Shown: positions 1-24,258, counted from the stretch's first letter. The stretch: 64,000 nucleotides of DNA from Neocallimastix lanati (nom. inval.) (GCA_016946835.1 JACVTC010000112.1:237501-301500), one strand, 5' to 3'. Numbers and translations are program-made. Notes: generated by a model not told the origin, from the letters alone.

Positions 1-1189
1 ATTGATTCTGAAGTCTTATATTCAAGGGAAGATGAAATAGCATTAAAAATAATTGAATAGAGTTCATCCATTGAGATAGGAATTATAGTTTTAATATTAT
101 ACAAAATACTTGAAGAAAGAAGTTTTAATAAAATACCATTATTTTCCCATTCATTAACAATGGAAATTTGACCAGATGCAATTGTCTTTAATATATTAAT
201 GAAATCTGGTGTTTCGGTAAAGTATTTAAAAGTATCTTCATTTTCTTCAGTAATAGTATTTAAACATTGTGCTAATAACATTGACAAATAAATAATATTA
301 TAATTATAAATAAGTGCTTTTCTAATAACATTTAAAAAAATTTTATTATAAAAATAACTACCTGCAACATTTACTAATTTTAACGGTAATTTATCAAGTG
401 ACTTTAAAAATTCCATTAAAAAGGCAATAATATTACATGAAATAATATCTTTCGTAAATTTTTCAGAAGTTTCACTGTTTTAAGTATTTTTTATTAAAAT
501 ATATAAACCAAATAAATAAACCAAATAAAATAAATAATTTTTTCTTTTTTGTATTATTTTCTCTTAAAAAATATATACATTGTATAACATAGATAATTTA
601 ATCATTTTTTATTACCTCATAGTCCATATAATATTAATAATTTGCTCGGAATATTCATAAGCTAATTTATTTTCAAAATTCTTTACTTTACTATCTTTAT
701 CATTATTATCAATAGGTATCAAAGTATTTGAGATTAAAGAATTTATCTTTTAAATAATATTTAAAAAATATTAATTTATTTTATTTTATTAATTAAATAA
801 TTTTTATTAAAAATTAATTATATGTACATACTTTTGGTAATAATGGTACTATTGAACCTAAAATATTTCTATTATATAATTCTAAACAGATTGTATTATC
901 TTCATTTATTAAATTTCTATTATTATTTAAAGAATGATTAATAAAAAATATTAATATTTCTTTATTTAAAACATGTCAAATTTTATTAAGCAAACCTTAA
1001 AGCACCAGTCATTTCAATTACAACTTCATTTGAAGGATCATTCAATCCATTCATTAATTTTCCTAATAAATTGTTTTTTAACAAATATTTTCTCGTTTCA
1101 TCATTATGAATAAGATTTGATACACCAGCAGCTGCCCAGGCTCTTTCATTTGAATCAGCTGATGATAACTATCATATTCAATAATATTT

Positions 1190-1253
<64 letters not shown>

Positions 1254-1488
1254 TCATATAAATAATTTTATATAATGGTAACTTCGAATTTCAAATGTTT
1301 TTTATAGCTTATTAAAATGATCATTTATATTATTATATTATTACTTTTTCAATTATTGGATTGGCATCCGAAATTTTTCCTTGAACATTATCGTTTAAAT
1401 CAATATCTACTGAATTTAATATACTTAATGGATTGGTAGCAGTCGGTCTCTTTCTTCTTTTAAGCTTTTTATTATTAACTTTTCCCAT
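1..1488 (-). CDS. HEATR3/Syo1-type symportin, N-terminal part (runs off the window)
   Basis: This ARM/HEAT-repeat protein family chaperones ribosomal proteins uL18/uL5 and carries them into the nucleus with karyopherin. Five exons read on the minus strand: 1488-1345, 1168-996, 916-832, 746-616 and 474 to beyond base 1. All junctions are GT-AG and keep frame (phases 0, 2, 0, 2). The start MGKVNNKKLKRRKRP is the short basic leader typical of the family. It is followed by IEKLSSADSNERAWAAAG and MTGALRNLINEDN, which resemble the first HEAT repeats of HEATR3, then NIIWTM and a stretch with AQCLNTITEENED. The first intron carries an (AAT)n run at 1191-1249. The C-terminal half lies outside the window. 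The family assignment is from recognised conserved positions, not a search. Confidence 0.82.
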
Positions 1489-1519
1489 TCTTTAATTTAT
1501 GATTTATATAAATTTAAAT

Positions 1520-1570
<51 letters not shown>

Positions 1571-2908
1571 TTTAAAAAAATTAAAATTTATAAAAAAAAA
1601 AGATATTATCCAATCAACAAGATATATTTAAATTACTAATATATTTTAAAGATTATTAATATATAAAAAAATTTATAAAAATCATATAAAATTATATATT
1701 TTAAATTTAATGTAATGTAATATACAACATTGTATCATTTATATTGTAATACTTTATATTTTAATTAAATTTAAAGTTTTAAAAAATAATAACCCTAATT
1801 GTTCATATTTTTTTTTATTATATTAATAAAATATAAAAAACTAAATTTTATTATATTTATTTATTTTAAAGTCTTTGTTGTTTTTATCTTGGTGGTTAGT
1901 ACTTGAGGCTAACATATATAAGGTCTTTGGACCACTTCATGAATGTATATGGGGTAATTTTAATACTCCCAGAGTTTTTTCCCTATAAATGTAGTTGGAG
2001 TTCTATTTGATACATTTAAGGGAGCAGGGACAGACTGAAGGACAGAAGGACAATAGGGCCTCCAGTCTCTTTTCTTATCAATCCCAGTCTAAAAAAAATA
2101 AAAATTTGTTTATAAATAAATATTAAATAGATAGTAGAATTATTTAAGAAAAAAATAAATATTTAAATTGTTAACATAAATAAAATTTTATTTTAATAAG
2201 AATTTAAAATCAAAATAAAAAAAACTATGACTGTATTATTATTAATTATTCACAAAATATAATTATATTGAAATGTTAATTATATTACAGAATAATTACA
2301 ATTATCGAAGAATAATTTTTTATAAATAAAAAAAAAAGATTTTAATGAAGTTGTATGATGTAACTTACGATAATTAAAATATTAAAAGTTTCAGAAAAAT
2401 AATTGATTTTTCTTATGAATAAATGTGTGAAAAATTAAAATTAATACATATATATATTTAATAGCGGTTTTAATAAAAATTCCATTTCCTTTTTAATTTA
2501 ATAGTAGTTAAAAAAAAAATATTCTGTTATAAAAGAATTACAAATAAAATAAAATTTTAAATTTTTTTCTTCTGATAAACTTTTTTTCTTTAAATTTAGT
2601 TAAATATTATGTATAAATATAATATTTTTATTAATATTAATATTTTGATGGCTATGTAAATAAATATTTTATTTAATATAAAATCGAACCAAATTTAATA
2701 ATTTATGGCTTATAATTATTAATAATTCAAAAAATTTTGTTAATGTAACATTTAAAAAAAAATTTACTAAATTCCATATATATATAAGAATTATGTAGTA
2801 GAATTATTATTACATAAAATCATTTAATAATTTAAATGTTACCAATATATATATGTATTTTTATAAAGATCAATATAAATACGGATTATTATTATTATTT
2901 TTTTTTAA

Positions 2909-2939
<31 letters not shown>

Positions 2940-3340
2940 CAATATTTTTGATAATGGTTATTACATTTTATTATCAAATATGATGTTATTGATATATTTA
3001 AATTGAAATTAATTTTTATCTTTTTTTTTTTTTCTTTACATAAGAAATGTAATATAATTATTTATCATAAAAAGATGTAAAAAACAGTATAAAAGAATTT
3101 TAATATTATTTCACTAAATATAATTTTTAAAATTAAGATATTATAGAAAATTTATTATTAATGAATTATTATGATTTAACATTATAAAAAATAAAAGTAA
3201 TATATATATATATATTTATATTATAATTAAATATTGCACAAAATGTCTAATTAATCAATAGTAATTACTTGATTATATAATTTAACAATTTAATATATGA
3301 AAAAATAGTAATATATATTATGATTAATTATTAAATATGC

Positions 3341-3382
<42 letters not shown>

Positions 3383-3473
3383 ATCATGTGTATGATTATA
3401 ATTTAAAAAGTAGAGTTAAGATTATTAGATAATATCACCATTTATGATAAAATATTTATGGTATTTAAATGTA

Positions 3474-3509
<36 letters not shown>

Positions 3510-5660
3510 TTCATTAATTCAAAATATGACAAATATTTTAATAATAAAAGATTACAAAAAGATAAAATTTATAATAATGAACATATGAATTATAAAAAAT
3601 TAAAAGGAATAATTAAAGTATATAAATAATAGAATTAATAATTTTAATTGGACGTATTATTATTTAAATTAAATATATATATATTAAAGTATTAGAAGGA
3701 TTAATTTCTTTGATTTTATGATTTTTCTAGTACTATTGAATATATTTTATTAATTTTAATACTTTTTAATATAATAAGAGATATTTTTTTTATTATTATT
3801 ATTAATTATTTATTATATGTATGATAAATTTATAATTTTTAATGACTAAGATAATTTATTAGATATACATATGGAATAGGAAAAGAATAGTAAGGAATTC
3901 CTATAGAATAATTAGGAATAGAAATAATTTATCATAGATTCAAAAAATGCTTAGATTACGTTACTTTTAATGTATACAAAAGTATACATTTGACAGTTTA
4001 ATTAAATTTTTTCTATTATTTTATAAATTTTTAATATATAAAATTTAGTTAACTTTTTATTCTTAATTGATATTTAATATATTAATATATATATTGTAAT
4101 ATATATAACCATTACTTAAAAAACTAATAATAATATAAACAATATATTTATCAATTAGTACTAAATAAGAATAATTTATTATATTTATAATTTATATTGA
4201 GAAGTTAGATTACTAATAGTTGAAATTTAAATCAAATAATATATTAATCATATAATGTTTTATTATTAATCATTTTTAAATTTTAATCAAATTAATTTAA
4301 AAAAATATTTTATTAAAAATTTAATAATCATATTACTATAAATAATTTAATTAATATTAAAATTATTATTAAATTAATTTTTAAAGTGTTTTTTTTTTTT
4401 TTAATAACTTCAAATGAGGATAGTTCTTTTCAATTTTATTTCTTTATATTATTATAATTATTTTTTATAAAGACATTATTTAAATATCTAATTTAATATA
4501 TAATTTAAAAAGTGGTATCAAAAATATCATTTTTTAAATATGAATTAAATATATGCATTACTGTTAATAATTATAAATATATTAGATTTTTGTAAATAAA
4601 TTTAAATAATTTATTTAATAAATTTCTAATTATAATTAATAATTTATGATTATAATTCATTATATGTGCAAATATTATAATTCATTTAATTTAAATTAAT
4701 AAGGTATATATAAAAATATGTTAATTGAATAAAATATAAGTTAAAATAACTTATATATAATACGTCAAATATTGATATATATAAAAGCATATTTCATAAA
4801 AAAAAGTTTTAATATTTAAAGGAGGAATATATAATATATAATAGGAAAATTTATTAAACATATATAAATTAAAGAATTTTAATATTTCAGAAAGGAATAG
4901 TTAATTTATAAATGAATTATTAAAATTTAAAATAAACATGAGAATGCTTTAATATTATAATTTTTTATATTAATTTTTTTTTTATTACTTTTATATTATT
5001 TTATTCTATTCTATTTTATTTTTATTTTTTTAAAATTAATTTAGAAAATTAGGGTATAGAACCAAATAATTAATTTTTTAACAACTAATAGGTATGAATT
5101 ATTATTTATTATTATTATTATTATTTTTTTTTTTTATTTTTTTTTTTATCTTTATTTATTCGAAGAATATATACAAATAAATCGAAAATGTTATAAATTT
5201 TATATTAAAAAATATCGAATAGAAGTATACAATTAAATTGTATATATTTTAAGGATAAGATATGAAATGAAAAAAATTATTTTAAATAGGAAATTAAAAG
5301 TTGATATATATATATTAAGAAAAATATTTTATCAATGAAAAAATGAAAAATTAATAAAAAACAATTATTAATATAAATGTACTTATTCTCATTTAATATA
5401 TATTTTTATTATTATTAAATATAAATAAATCTATTAAATAATTTTTTTTTTTGAAAACAAGAGATACTTATATAGTATATAACTTGTTTATACCATATTA
5501 AAGTTGTAAAGAAAGAATATATTAAATAACAAATATATTTTAAAATTGTTGAATATAAATAAGAATATAATTACTTTTAATAAGTGTAACATTGTCACTA
5601 TTAAAGAAAGAATTAAAAGTAATATTAATAAGTAAAATAAAATACTAATATTAAATAAAT
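1489..5660. other. AT-rich intergenic region with homopolymers and one GC-richer island
   Basis: No gene was found in this 4.2-kb stretch. It holds poly-T runs at about 1530-1568, 3343-3377 and 3478-3507 and an (AAAAC)n run near 2911-2940. At about 1870-2095 there is a compositionally distinct island with normal base composition, flanked by AT-only sequence. Within the island an imperfect inverted repeat, GACTGAAGG with CCTCCAGTC, lies near 2033-2070. The island may be a transposon-end relic or a non-coding RNA; the sequence alone does not decide. The last 500 bases should contain the promoter of the transcription factor gene, but no element could be singled out. Confidence 0.5.
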
Positions 5661-9273
<3,613 letters not shown>

Positions 9274-9449
9274 ATTAATTATTAACAGAAAAAAAGGATG
9301 CATATATATAAAAACTATAATATTATAGAATTTCATAAATATTTAACATTCTTATAATAAATTAATAGTTTATATAATATTAATTTATCAATATTACCCA
9401 TTAATTTTTCATATAAATATTTTTTTTATTTGTTTTGTTTTGTTTTAAT

Positions 9450-9484
<35 letters not shown>

Positions 9485-10089
9485 CTTATTATTATATATA
9501 TATATATATATTTTTTTTTTATAATAATTACCTAACAGAATTATTTTAATTTCTTAACTTTTAATAACATTTTTATAAATTTATTTTATTATTAATTTTT
9601 ATTATTCTATATTATTTCATTCATCTTTTTACAATTGGTATGCTAATTTATTATATTTATTATTTAATTTGTTTTTCATTTAATATTTATTTAAACCATC
9701 ATTAATTTATTATTAAATTTTAATAATAATATTTTTATGATATATGTATTACGTAAAGCCATATATATTTTTTGTATATAAATAAAAAATTAAATCAGAA
9801 AAAAAAAAATTATTCAATTGATAATAAAGATTTATTAAATTTATAAAAATGGAATTTTCAATTAATGGAAAGTTCATTATGTTTATTACAAATAAAGATT
9901 TAAATAAAAAAATTACTAAAGAGGTTGAACAAGTGAATATTAGTTCATTTTGTATATATTTGATTGTGTATTACGTATTTTTAAAATAAAAATCATATGT
10001 TATATATATATATATGATTCATATACTTAATATGTGTTAAGAATACTATATTGTAATATATTTATAAAAATGTTATATTAATAATGAAA
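9274..10089. other. AT-rich intergenic region; possible orphan first exon at 9849
   Basis: Downstream of the transcription factor lie (TTTA)n and (AT)n tracts and no clear gene. At 9849-9989 a 46-codon frame (start MEFSINGKFIMF) runs to TAA at 9987-9989. It has a possible GTGAAT donor after a Glu-Gln and could be the first exon of a gene cut off by the LINE insertion that begins about 100 bases on. No homology was recognised, so this is weak. Confidence 0.3.
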
Positions 10090-12660
10090 TTATTAGGCCT
10101 GAATAATTTGGCTTTCGTCATTATGAAGAATATATTGGTCTTTATATTTCTATTAGAGAATCCCTTCAAGGATGTATCTCTTTCTATGGGATTCTTTATG
10201 GGGAGACCATCTTAAATTCTGTGAAACTAGAGGTGATGGTAAAAATTCAAACATCGCTCAATGGATGTTTTGGTACAATTTCCCCTTCTCAATCCTAAGT
10301 CTCAAGATTTTTTCTCTAATAACCTTTCTTCAAGCTCATTTTTCTTTAACTTATGAGCTTGTTAGAATATTAATAGTTGGAATGATGAAAAAACTTGTTC
10401 TTCTTTACATAGTGTTTTATATCATGGTCCTATAATTGTCTCATTGTTAAAGGTTTTTTTCTTAATGTCAAAAGGAAATCAAATGTAAAAAAAATGGTCT
10501 ACTCATATTTGTAATACCAAATGCAAGGATATTCATTCCCATACCTATTTCTTTATTTTGGTGAATGAATTTGAATCTAACAAGAATAATATGTTTACTG
10601 ATGAAATGTTCGACAAATTTTTAGATATTTCGTATAAAGTTGGTAAATCTATTAAGCTTTTATTCCACTCAAATTTGAAAAGAAAAATGTTCCATTATCC
10701 TTCTTATATTAAAAATCTTATTAAAGAAAAACATTTAGCTTATAATAATATTAAGCATTACTTGATTGTCCCAATGTTGATTCTTATCTTGATCAATTAA
10801 CTACTTATTGAAAAATTTATAATACTTTCAAGAATATTAAAAGTTAATTTCGCTCTAATTGGTATAAATCAAACTTAATCTCAATAGGTAATACTTTTGT
10901 CTCAAAAAATTATAAACGTGGTTGATGTGGTCTTATGAAACTAGCTAAACCTTTATTTCTCTCTACTCCCTCTTCTGTTATCAAATCCAAGGAAGGGCTG
11001 AACGTTACTTCTCCTAAAGATCAATTAGCTCGTTAGGCTGAACATTATTGGGATTTAGCTTCAGATATTAGCGGTCATAGATTAAATAGTAATTACTGAG
11101 ATATTGCTTTTTAGAAATAATCAGAGATATTCTCAGTTATGGAATTTTGATGATCCTATAACTATCACAGAAATTAGAAATACTAGTCTATTAATGAAGA
11201 ATAATAAAGTTCTAGTGTTAATCCCATTAAATTTTGAAAACCAATGTTTTACAGTATAGAACTAGAGGAAAAGTACTCCAATGCAGCACAATGTCTTGAA
11301 ATTTTATTCAATAATATGAGATGATTTCTTTCCAAAGAAATGGAATACTGCTTTCATTGTTTCTATCCAAAAAAAGTGACCTTTCTAATTACAATATTTA
11401 TCGTGGAATTTCATTAATTAACGTAGGTTTAAAAATTATTTCAAAAATAATAATTGATAGAATATCAAAATATACATTTTAGAATGAAATCATCAGATCT
11501 GAACAATTTGATTTTCATAATCATGAAAAAATGCATTAATCTTTATATTTCTATCAGAAAAATTTGCCTAATAATGAGTTTACATAAGTAGCCTTTGTGA
11601 ATCATAAAAAGGCTTATAATTTACTATTTTCAACATTTTAACTAAATTGTTTCATCTCGGTATTCGTGGTAAAAGTTTTAATTTTCTTTCTAATCTGTAT
11701 TTATCTTTTAAAACACATACTCGTTTTCTTGATATATTTTTAGACGAATTTGACATTCATCATGCGCCAAGGATGCTCAGTTTCTCCTATTTTATTAATT
11801 TATTTATTAGCGATGGTTTAGATAAATGTGACGAATTTGGTGTCAGTATTGGAAATAACAATAAAATGTTGTGGAGGTTTATTTGTAAATAATATTATTT
11901 TAATTGCTCTCAGTAAAAAGAATATGACTTCACTTTATGTCTTTAAATGAACTGACAAGAACGAGATACCATTTGAAATAAATAAAGGTCCAACTCTGGT
12001 AATATAAACCTTTTAGTTTTGTTTAATCTTATTCTTTTGAAGATTCTTCTTTCCATTTTGGTATATATTCTATTCCACAAGTTTGATATTATACGTATTT
12101 CGGAATTCCATTCAACGATGATCAGTCATTTATTCATTGAAAATTTAAATGTTCTATTTTTTTCAAATTCTCAATGAAATCATTAGATTTCATCAATTAC
12201 CTTTTTATTTTGTTTGGAATCAGGAATTTATCTTTATTTTGTTCCTACTTATCATTTTATTTTGTGGAAAGCAAATTAATGAACTTATATATATGTTCCT
12301 TCTTGGTGAAACTTTAGTTTTAGATGATTTACAATTCAATACTGGGAAACCAAGACAACTTCTATTAAAGAGTTCTGGGTCTAATGCTCCATATACTGTT
12401 TTCCTTGTGGATTATCTTACCAGCACTATACCAGTCGTTAGTAGATCTCTTGAGTTACTCTTTGATTAGCATAATAAAAAACCCTTTACAATCAAGAGAA
12501 TTAATGTCGATCTAATATGGCAAAGAAGAACTTTTATTACTAGTCTTCTTAGTTCATCTTACACAAATAGTAATAATCGTTCTTACACAACAAATCTACT
12601 GAAATTGAATTTCCTGATAATATTTCTCATGGTTCTAGGGAGAGTTTTATGATTTTCACA
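10090..12660 (+). mobile_element. Decayed LINE-type (non-LTR) retrotransposon
   Basis: The region is richer in GC than its flanks and reads, across many stops and shifts, as a non-LTR reverse transcriptase. Around 11340-11430 the frames give a piece like WNTAFIVSIQKK then NYRGISLINVGLK. At 11490-11530 there is a match to RSEQFGFHNHEK, and at 11640-11890 the HLGIRGKSFNFL, CSVSPILFNLFI and GLF-NNIILIA blocks. In the last block the catalytic FADD-type pair is now Asn-Asn. A second short RT fragment (PEQFGFRHYEE) lies upstream at about 10096-10170, ahead of endonuclease/linker-like sequence, so at least two truncated insertions are probably joined. The 3' portion (about 12290-12600) recurs at 22440-22745. 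It is not functional. Confidence 0.72.
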
Positions 12661-12935
12661 CTTTCTACTTTATAGATGTTACTTTTTTGTTTTATTTTAT
12701 TCATATCATAATACCATATATTTTTTAAAATTTCTTATTATTTTCAAGTACTGCGTTAACTTTATTTTTTGTTATATTTTTTTTTTAATATTTTTTATTT
12801 GATACATTTCTAATAATTTTTTTTTTATATTAATATATTTATAATATATTTTTACACTTAATTTGGATATAATATATTAATATTTTTATTAATTATTAAT
12901 AAATGAAGAAATAGAAGTATATTCTCTTCCTAGTC

Positions 12936-12970
<35 letters not shown>

Positions 12971-13560
12971 TAAACAACATATTTATATTGTATTTTATGT
13001 TATATAATGTATATAACTATATCCTATGCTTTTTGTTATATGTATCATATTAATAATTACAAGTATATTTATATTCAAAATAAACATTAAAAACAAAAGT
13101 TAAAATATAAGCTAACATACTTCAGTTATTCATATTGCATTGTTTAAATATGCACGAATAAATCAAAAATACATACTGTGAATATAGTATTTAATTGATA
13201 ATGTTAAGTTGAACAAATTTGATATAAAAATATTAAAATTTTATATATATTAATAATATAAAATTTTTATTCAATTTTAGATTAATATATACTAATTTAA
13301 ACTAATTTATACTAATTTATACTTCTGATATTATTGTAGTATAAAAATAATTATTTTAATATCAATATTTTGAACGAATTTATATAATATATTGGTTATC
13401 TAACCAATATATTATATAAATTCGTTTAATATTTAATATTTAATATTATTTTAAATTTTTTATCTTTTTTTAAAATACAGAAAAACTGAAAAAAAAGTGT
13501 ATTCTACATTTATTTATTTATTTTTTCTTTTAATTTTTATATTTTAATTTAAGTAATATC

Positions 13561-13591
<31 letters not shown>

Positions 13592-13698
13592 GTTATTGCA
13601 TTATATATAATAATAAAATCAAACTAGATCTTTTGATATTAATAATATAAAGTATTATATAATAAATAAGAAATTTTTAAAAATAAATTGAAAGATAC
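12661..13698. other. AT-rich intergenic region with poly-A, poly-T and a long palindrome
   Basis: No gene was seen. A poly-A run at about 12935-12963 may be the LINE tail. A 54-bp palindrome sits at 13373-13426. Poly-T follows at 13561-13584. The last 300 bases lie upstream of the Vps10 gene start. Confidence 0.5.
13373..13426. repeat. Perfect palindrome, 26-bp arms with a 2-base centre
   Basis: Bases 13373-13398 are the exact reverse complement of 13401-13426, separated only by TC. The arms begin AACGAATT and end TTGGTTA. The match stops at both outer ends (G against T). No target duplication or coding sequence was seen around it. Possible roles are a cruciform or strong hairpin, a residual inverted duplication, or a bidirectional terminator. 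Confidence 0.93.
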
Positions 13699-21127
<7,429 letters not shown>

Positions 21128-21479
21128 AAGAGAAAGGGAAAAATTATTATTTTTGTTATTATTATTATTTCTTTTTTCCAATCTATCATAATGACTAAAT
21201 TATTCTATTATTAATTGCTTTTGTATTTTATTTTAATTTTCTTTAAACGTTTGTATAAAACTTTATTTTAATTTATTATTATTATTATTATTTGTTTTAT
21301 TTTAATTTTTATTATTATTTTTTTTTCTTTTTAATTTTTCTTTTTAATTTTTTTTTTTTTTTTTTTTTTTATTTATTTATTTTTTTTAGTATATATGTAT
21401 GATTTTTATTTATCGAGAAAATAAAAAAGAAAATAAAATGAAACTTTAAAGTAAATAATTCATACAATAAATAAATAAG

Positions 21480-21538
<59 letters not shown>

Positions 21539-21548
21539 AAATTACCTA

Positions 21549-21599
<51 letters not shown>

Positions 21600-21855
21600 G
21601 TGAGTTCCGCTCTTTATCCGCTCCCTCCTCTCAAGGAATGGGAATATTAAGATAGTCACAACACTTGGGTTGGATTTAACATAGATAGATATTGTCCCTG
21701 CTGGACGGCTTTACTAAGTGTTCAGCATTGGCACTGGCATATGTATTATTGCTGAGAAATTTTTAGTACCTTTTTTTCTTGGAGGTGCCTTTCCAATTCA
21801 TAACTTCCCTTTGAAGGGAGGTTAGTATAACCTAATCGGATGAAATACGTTTAAA
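21128..21855. other. Vps10 downstream region and GC-richer relic sequence
   Basis: T-rich 3' flank of the Vps10 gene, then an (AAAT)n array (about 21470-21540), an AT run and a long poly-T to 21598. From 21599 to 21855 the base composition becomes normal (GAGTTCCGCTC onward) but no reading frame or known family is visible. A similarly GC-richer piece follows the MULE at 24259-24340, so the MULE may have landed inside an older element. Confidence 0.45.
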
Positions 21856-22439
21856 GGGAATGTTGCATTTCGGAACATGACTTATAATAAAATTAATACA
21901 TAATTTAACACACCACATTTTTGTTTTTATTTTATTTCAATTTTTTTTTAAAATAATTGCAAATAAATCCCTAATGATGTGGACTGTTTTTCCAGGTCCA
22001 TGGAGGGTTGATGGAAAAGGAATAGCCTATATCAGGTGTACTTTCTGTGATTTTGATGATAATTGATGGTTATCCTTTCTAAAGTGGCTTCTAATACGAA
22101 GAGTTTAAATTGGAATACTGGAAGACTTTTGAAAGTGAACCTGATGTTTTATATTGTTTTAAACTGGATATGTAGTAACATTGTAGTCGTATAATTAATA
22201 ATATCATGTAGTATCTACATATTATCATTGCAATGAATCTATTGTATTTTTTTTTACTTTACCATTATTTTATATATGTATTTTTTCTATGGTATTATTA
22301 AAACTCTCATGTAGCTATTGTAAAATGGAAATGTAGGGGATTGATTCACTACAAAGCTTGTATTTAAGACATTATTTAACGGATTTATAGTCTTTCCTTA
22401 CTTCCTTCTTATTCTAATATTTTAGAATATGAAAATTTT

Positions 22440-22745
22440 ATAAACAGGTTTTTTATTCCTTCTTGGTGGAATTTTAGCTTTAGATGAGCTACCATTCGAT
22501 ATTGGGGAACGGGGACATTTATGTGAACAACTCCTAAAAAGTTCCCAGGGGTCTGCTGTTCCGTATTTTGTGGGTGCGAAATATCTTACTAATATAATAT
22601 CAATCATCAGTAGCTCTCTTGAGTTACTTTTTGAGAGGTTTAGCAAAAACACTTTCATTACCAAGAGTGCCGACGTCGTACCGACATGGCAAAGGAATAG
22701 TGCAGTTAGTCCTGTTAATTCTCATCAATTCACATTTATTTACTT
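22440..22745 (+). mobile_element. 3' fragment of the same LINE family as at 12.3-12.6 kb
   Basis: The stretch starting TTCCTTCTTGGTGGAATTTT aligns with 12297 onward (TTCCTTCTTGGTGAAACTTT). The two continue in parallel through GAGTTACT and ATGGCAAAG for about 300 bases, with many substitutions and small gaps. It has no open frame of its own; short frames in it on both strands are chance. Confidence 0.75.
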
Positions 22746-22769
22746 TATTTACTAACAGCAGTTCCAAAC

Positions 22770-22997
22770 ACAGAACGTATAATAAGTAATTCAATTTTTG
22801 AAGAAATTCCAGAGAAATCAGAGTATTATAAAACAGAAAATGGTAATAATTTTATGATATTAAAAAAATCTTAATTTAATAATTTTTCAATCCCTATTCA
22901 CAAAATATAATGAAGATATATTTGCAGATGGTACATTTTATATTACGCCAAAATTTAGTTATCAAGTGTTCATTACTAGAACATATGTTAAATAAAT

Positions 22998-23051
<54 letters not shown>

Positions 23052-23340
23052 CTACTTCCATTTCAATATTAAAAGATAAAAAGCAATCCCTTTACGAAAA
23101 CAAAAAAAACAAAAAAAAACAAAAAAAAAACAAAAAAAAAACAAAAAAAAAAATGCAAGTAAATTTAGTAACAATATTGTTATTTCTCCAATTAATTTCA
23201 TTGTGACTTTGAAAAAGGCATATTAAATGCTTCAAAAAAAAAAAAAAAAAAAACTTTTCCTTATTTAAATATCAAATATTGTGATTGACATTATAAAAAA
23301 TCATTAGAAATTCAAAAAAAAAAAAAAAAAAAAAAAGATT
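22770..23340 (+). pseudogene. MULE transposase relic (plus strand)
   Basis: Broken frames match the transposase at 32.0-33.5 kb. In order they are EEIPEKSEYYKT, then NEDIFADGTFYITP and YQVFITRTYV (first catalytic Asp in DGTF), then YTTSISILKDKKQSLYE, then FHCDFEKGILNAS (second catalytic Asp), then LNIKYCD-stop-HYKKSLEI. In the last block the conserved Trp of the W-H-Y motif is TGA. A run of about 60 T at 22999-23048, an (A8C)-type ladder at 23100-23150 and two poly-A runs interrupt the gene where the intact relative has ordinary codons. The gene is dead. Confidence 0.82.
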
Positions 23341-24220
23341 ATGACACTTATTTCAATCCTAATATTTTCCTCCATTTCCAATAAAATTTTTAATCATAAA
23401 TAAATTTATTATATAGATTTTAATAGTGTTTATAAAATGATTTTATTTTTTATATTTAAAAAATAAAATTATAATCATATATTTAGTTATTTATTTGGTA
23501 ATTTTTTACTTATATTTAATTATTTATTATTCAGAATAAATAATATATAATTTTTTAATATAGCAGTAATATGAAGTATATATGAAAAAATTTTTTTACT
23601 GCCTAATATTTGAAATATTTATATTTATTCTGAATGAAAAATTAGTGTTAATTATTCATTTTTTTTTTTTTAATTAGAAAAATAAAATATTATTTATTAT
23701 ATTTATTATTTATTATATATTATATATTATATATTATATATTATATATTATATATTATATATTATATATTATATATTATATATTATATATTATATATTAT
23801 ATGTTATTTATTATTTATTATATATCATTTATTATTTATTTATTTAAAAATATTATAAAATATTTAAAGACTTATTTACTTATTTCAAAAATGATTTTAA
23901 TTATTTATTTAATTATTTATTTAATTATTTATTTATTGGTTAAAAAAATTATATAATGTTGCAATTAATTATAAATATTTAAGCCACATTGTGAAATACA
24001 CAATGAAATGCTACACATTCGAATAAAGCAAAAGTACATTTTATTATAAATAAAAAAAAAATAAATATAATTTATATCTTTAAAATTAAATATTATTAAA
24101 ACTTTTTTTTTCATTATTTTAACAAAAAAATTTAAAATATATATATAAAATAAAATGATTTTAAATATTACTTAATATAATTTAAGCCACTTTTATACAT
24201 ACATTTTTTAAATACTCCAT
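23341..24220. other. AT-rich 3' portion of the decayed MULE with a 7-mer array
   Basis: No coding sequence was seen after the transposase relic. A heptamer array with unit ATTATAT occupies about 23703-23805, followed by (TTTA)-type tracts. The right terminal repeat follows. Confidence 0.55.
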
Positions 24221-24258
24221 ATTTCATTAAAAGCCACATTCCAAGATACAACATTCCC

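Larger units (their letters stand above)
21856..24258 (+). mobile_element. Decayed MULE DNA transposon with terminal inverted repeats
   Basis: The left end GGGAATGTTGCATTTCGGAA (from 21856) is matched in inverse orientation by the right end, which reads on the minus strand GGGAATGTTGTATCTTGGAA from 24258. Both continue into a RTGRCTT block. Inside lies a transposase relic (22770-23340). No matching target duplication was found at the outer edges. The element is about 2.4 kb, AT-rich and riddled with homopolymers. A piece of the LINE seen at 12.3 kb is nested within it at 22440-22745. Confidence 0.7.

Noticed and set aside
3444-3629. 61-codon frame with a poly-Phe core
   Set aside because: Depends wholly on a poly-T run; no homology, no splice partners.
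10172-12469. Separate small genes in the 10-12.5 kb region
   Set aside because: Frames of 80-106 codons here are pieces of one decayed LINE; homology continues across their stops in other frames.
22422-22755. Short frames on both strands in the LINE fragment
   Set aside because: The region aligns to the LINE at 12.3 kb in a different, broken frame; these frames are chance.
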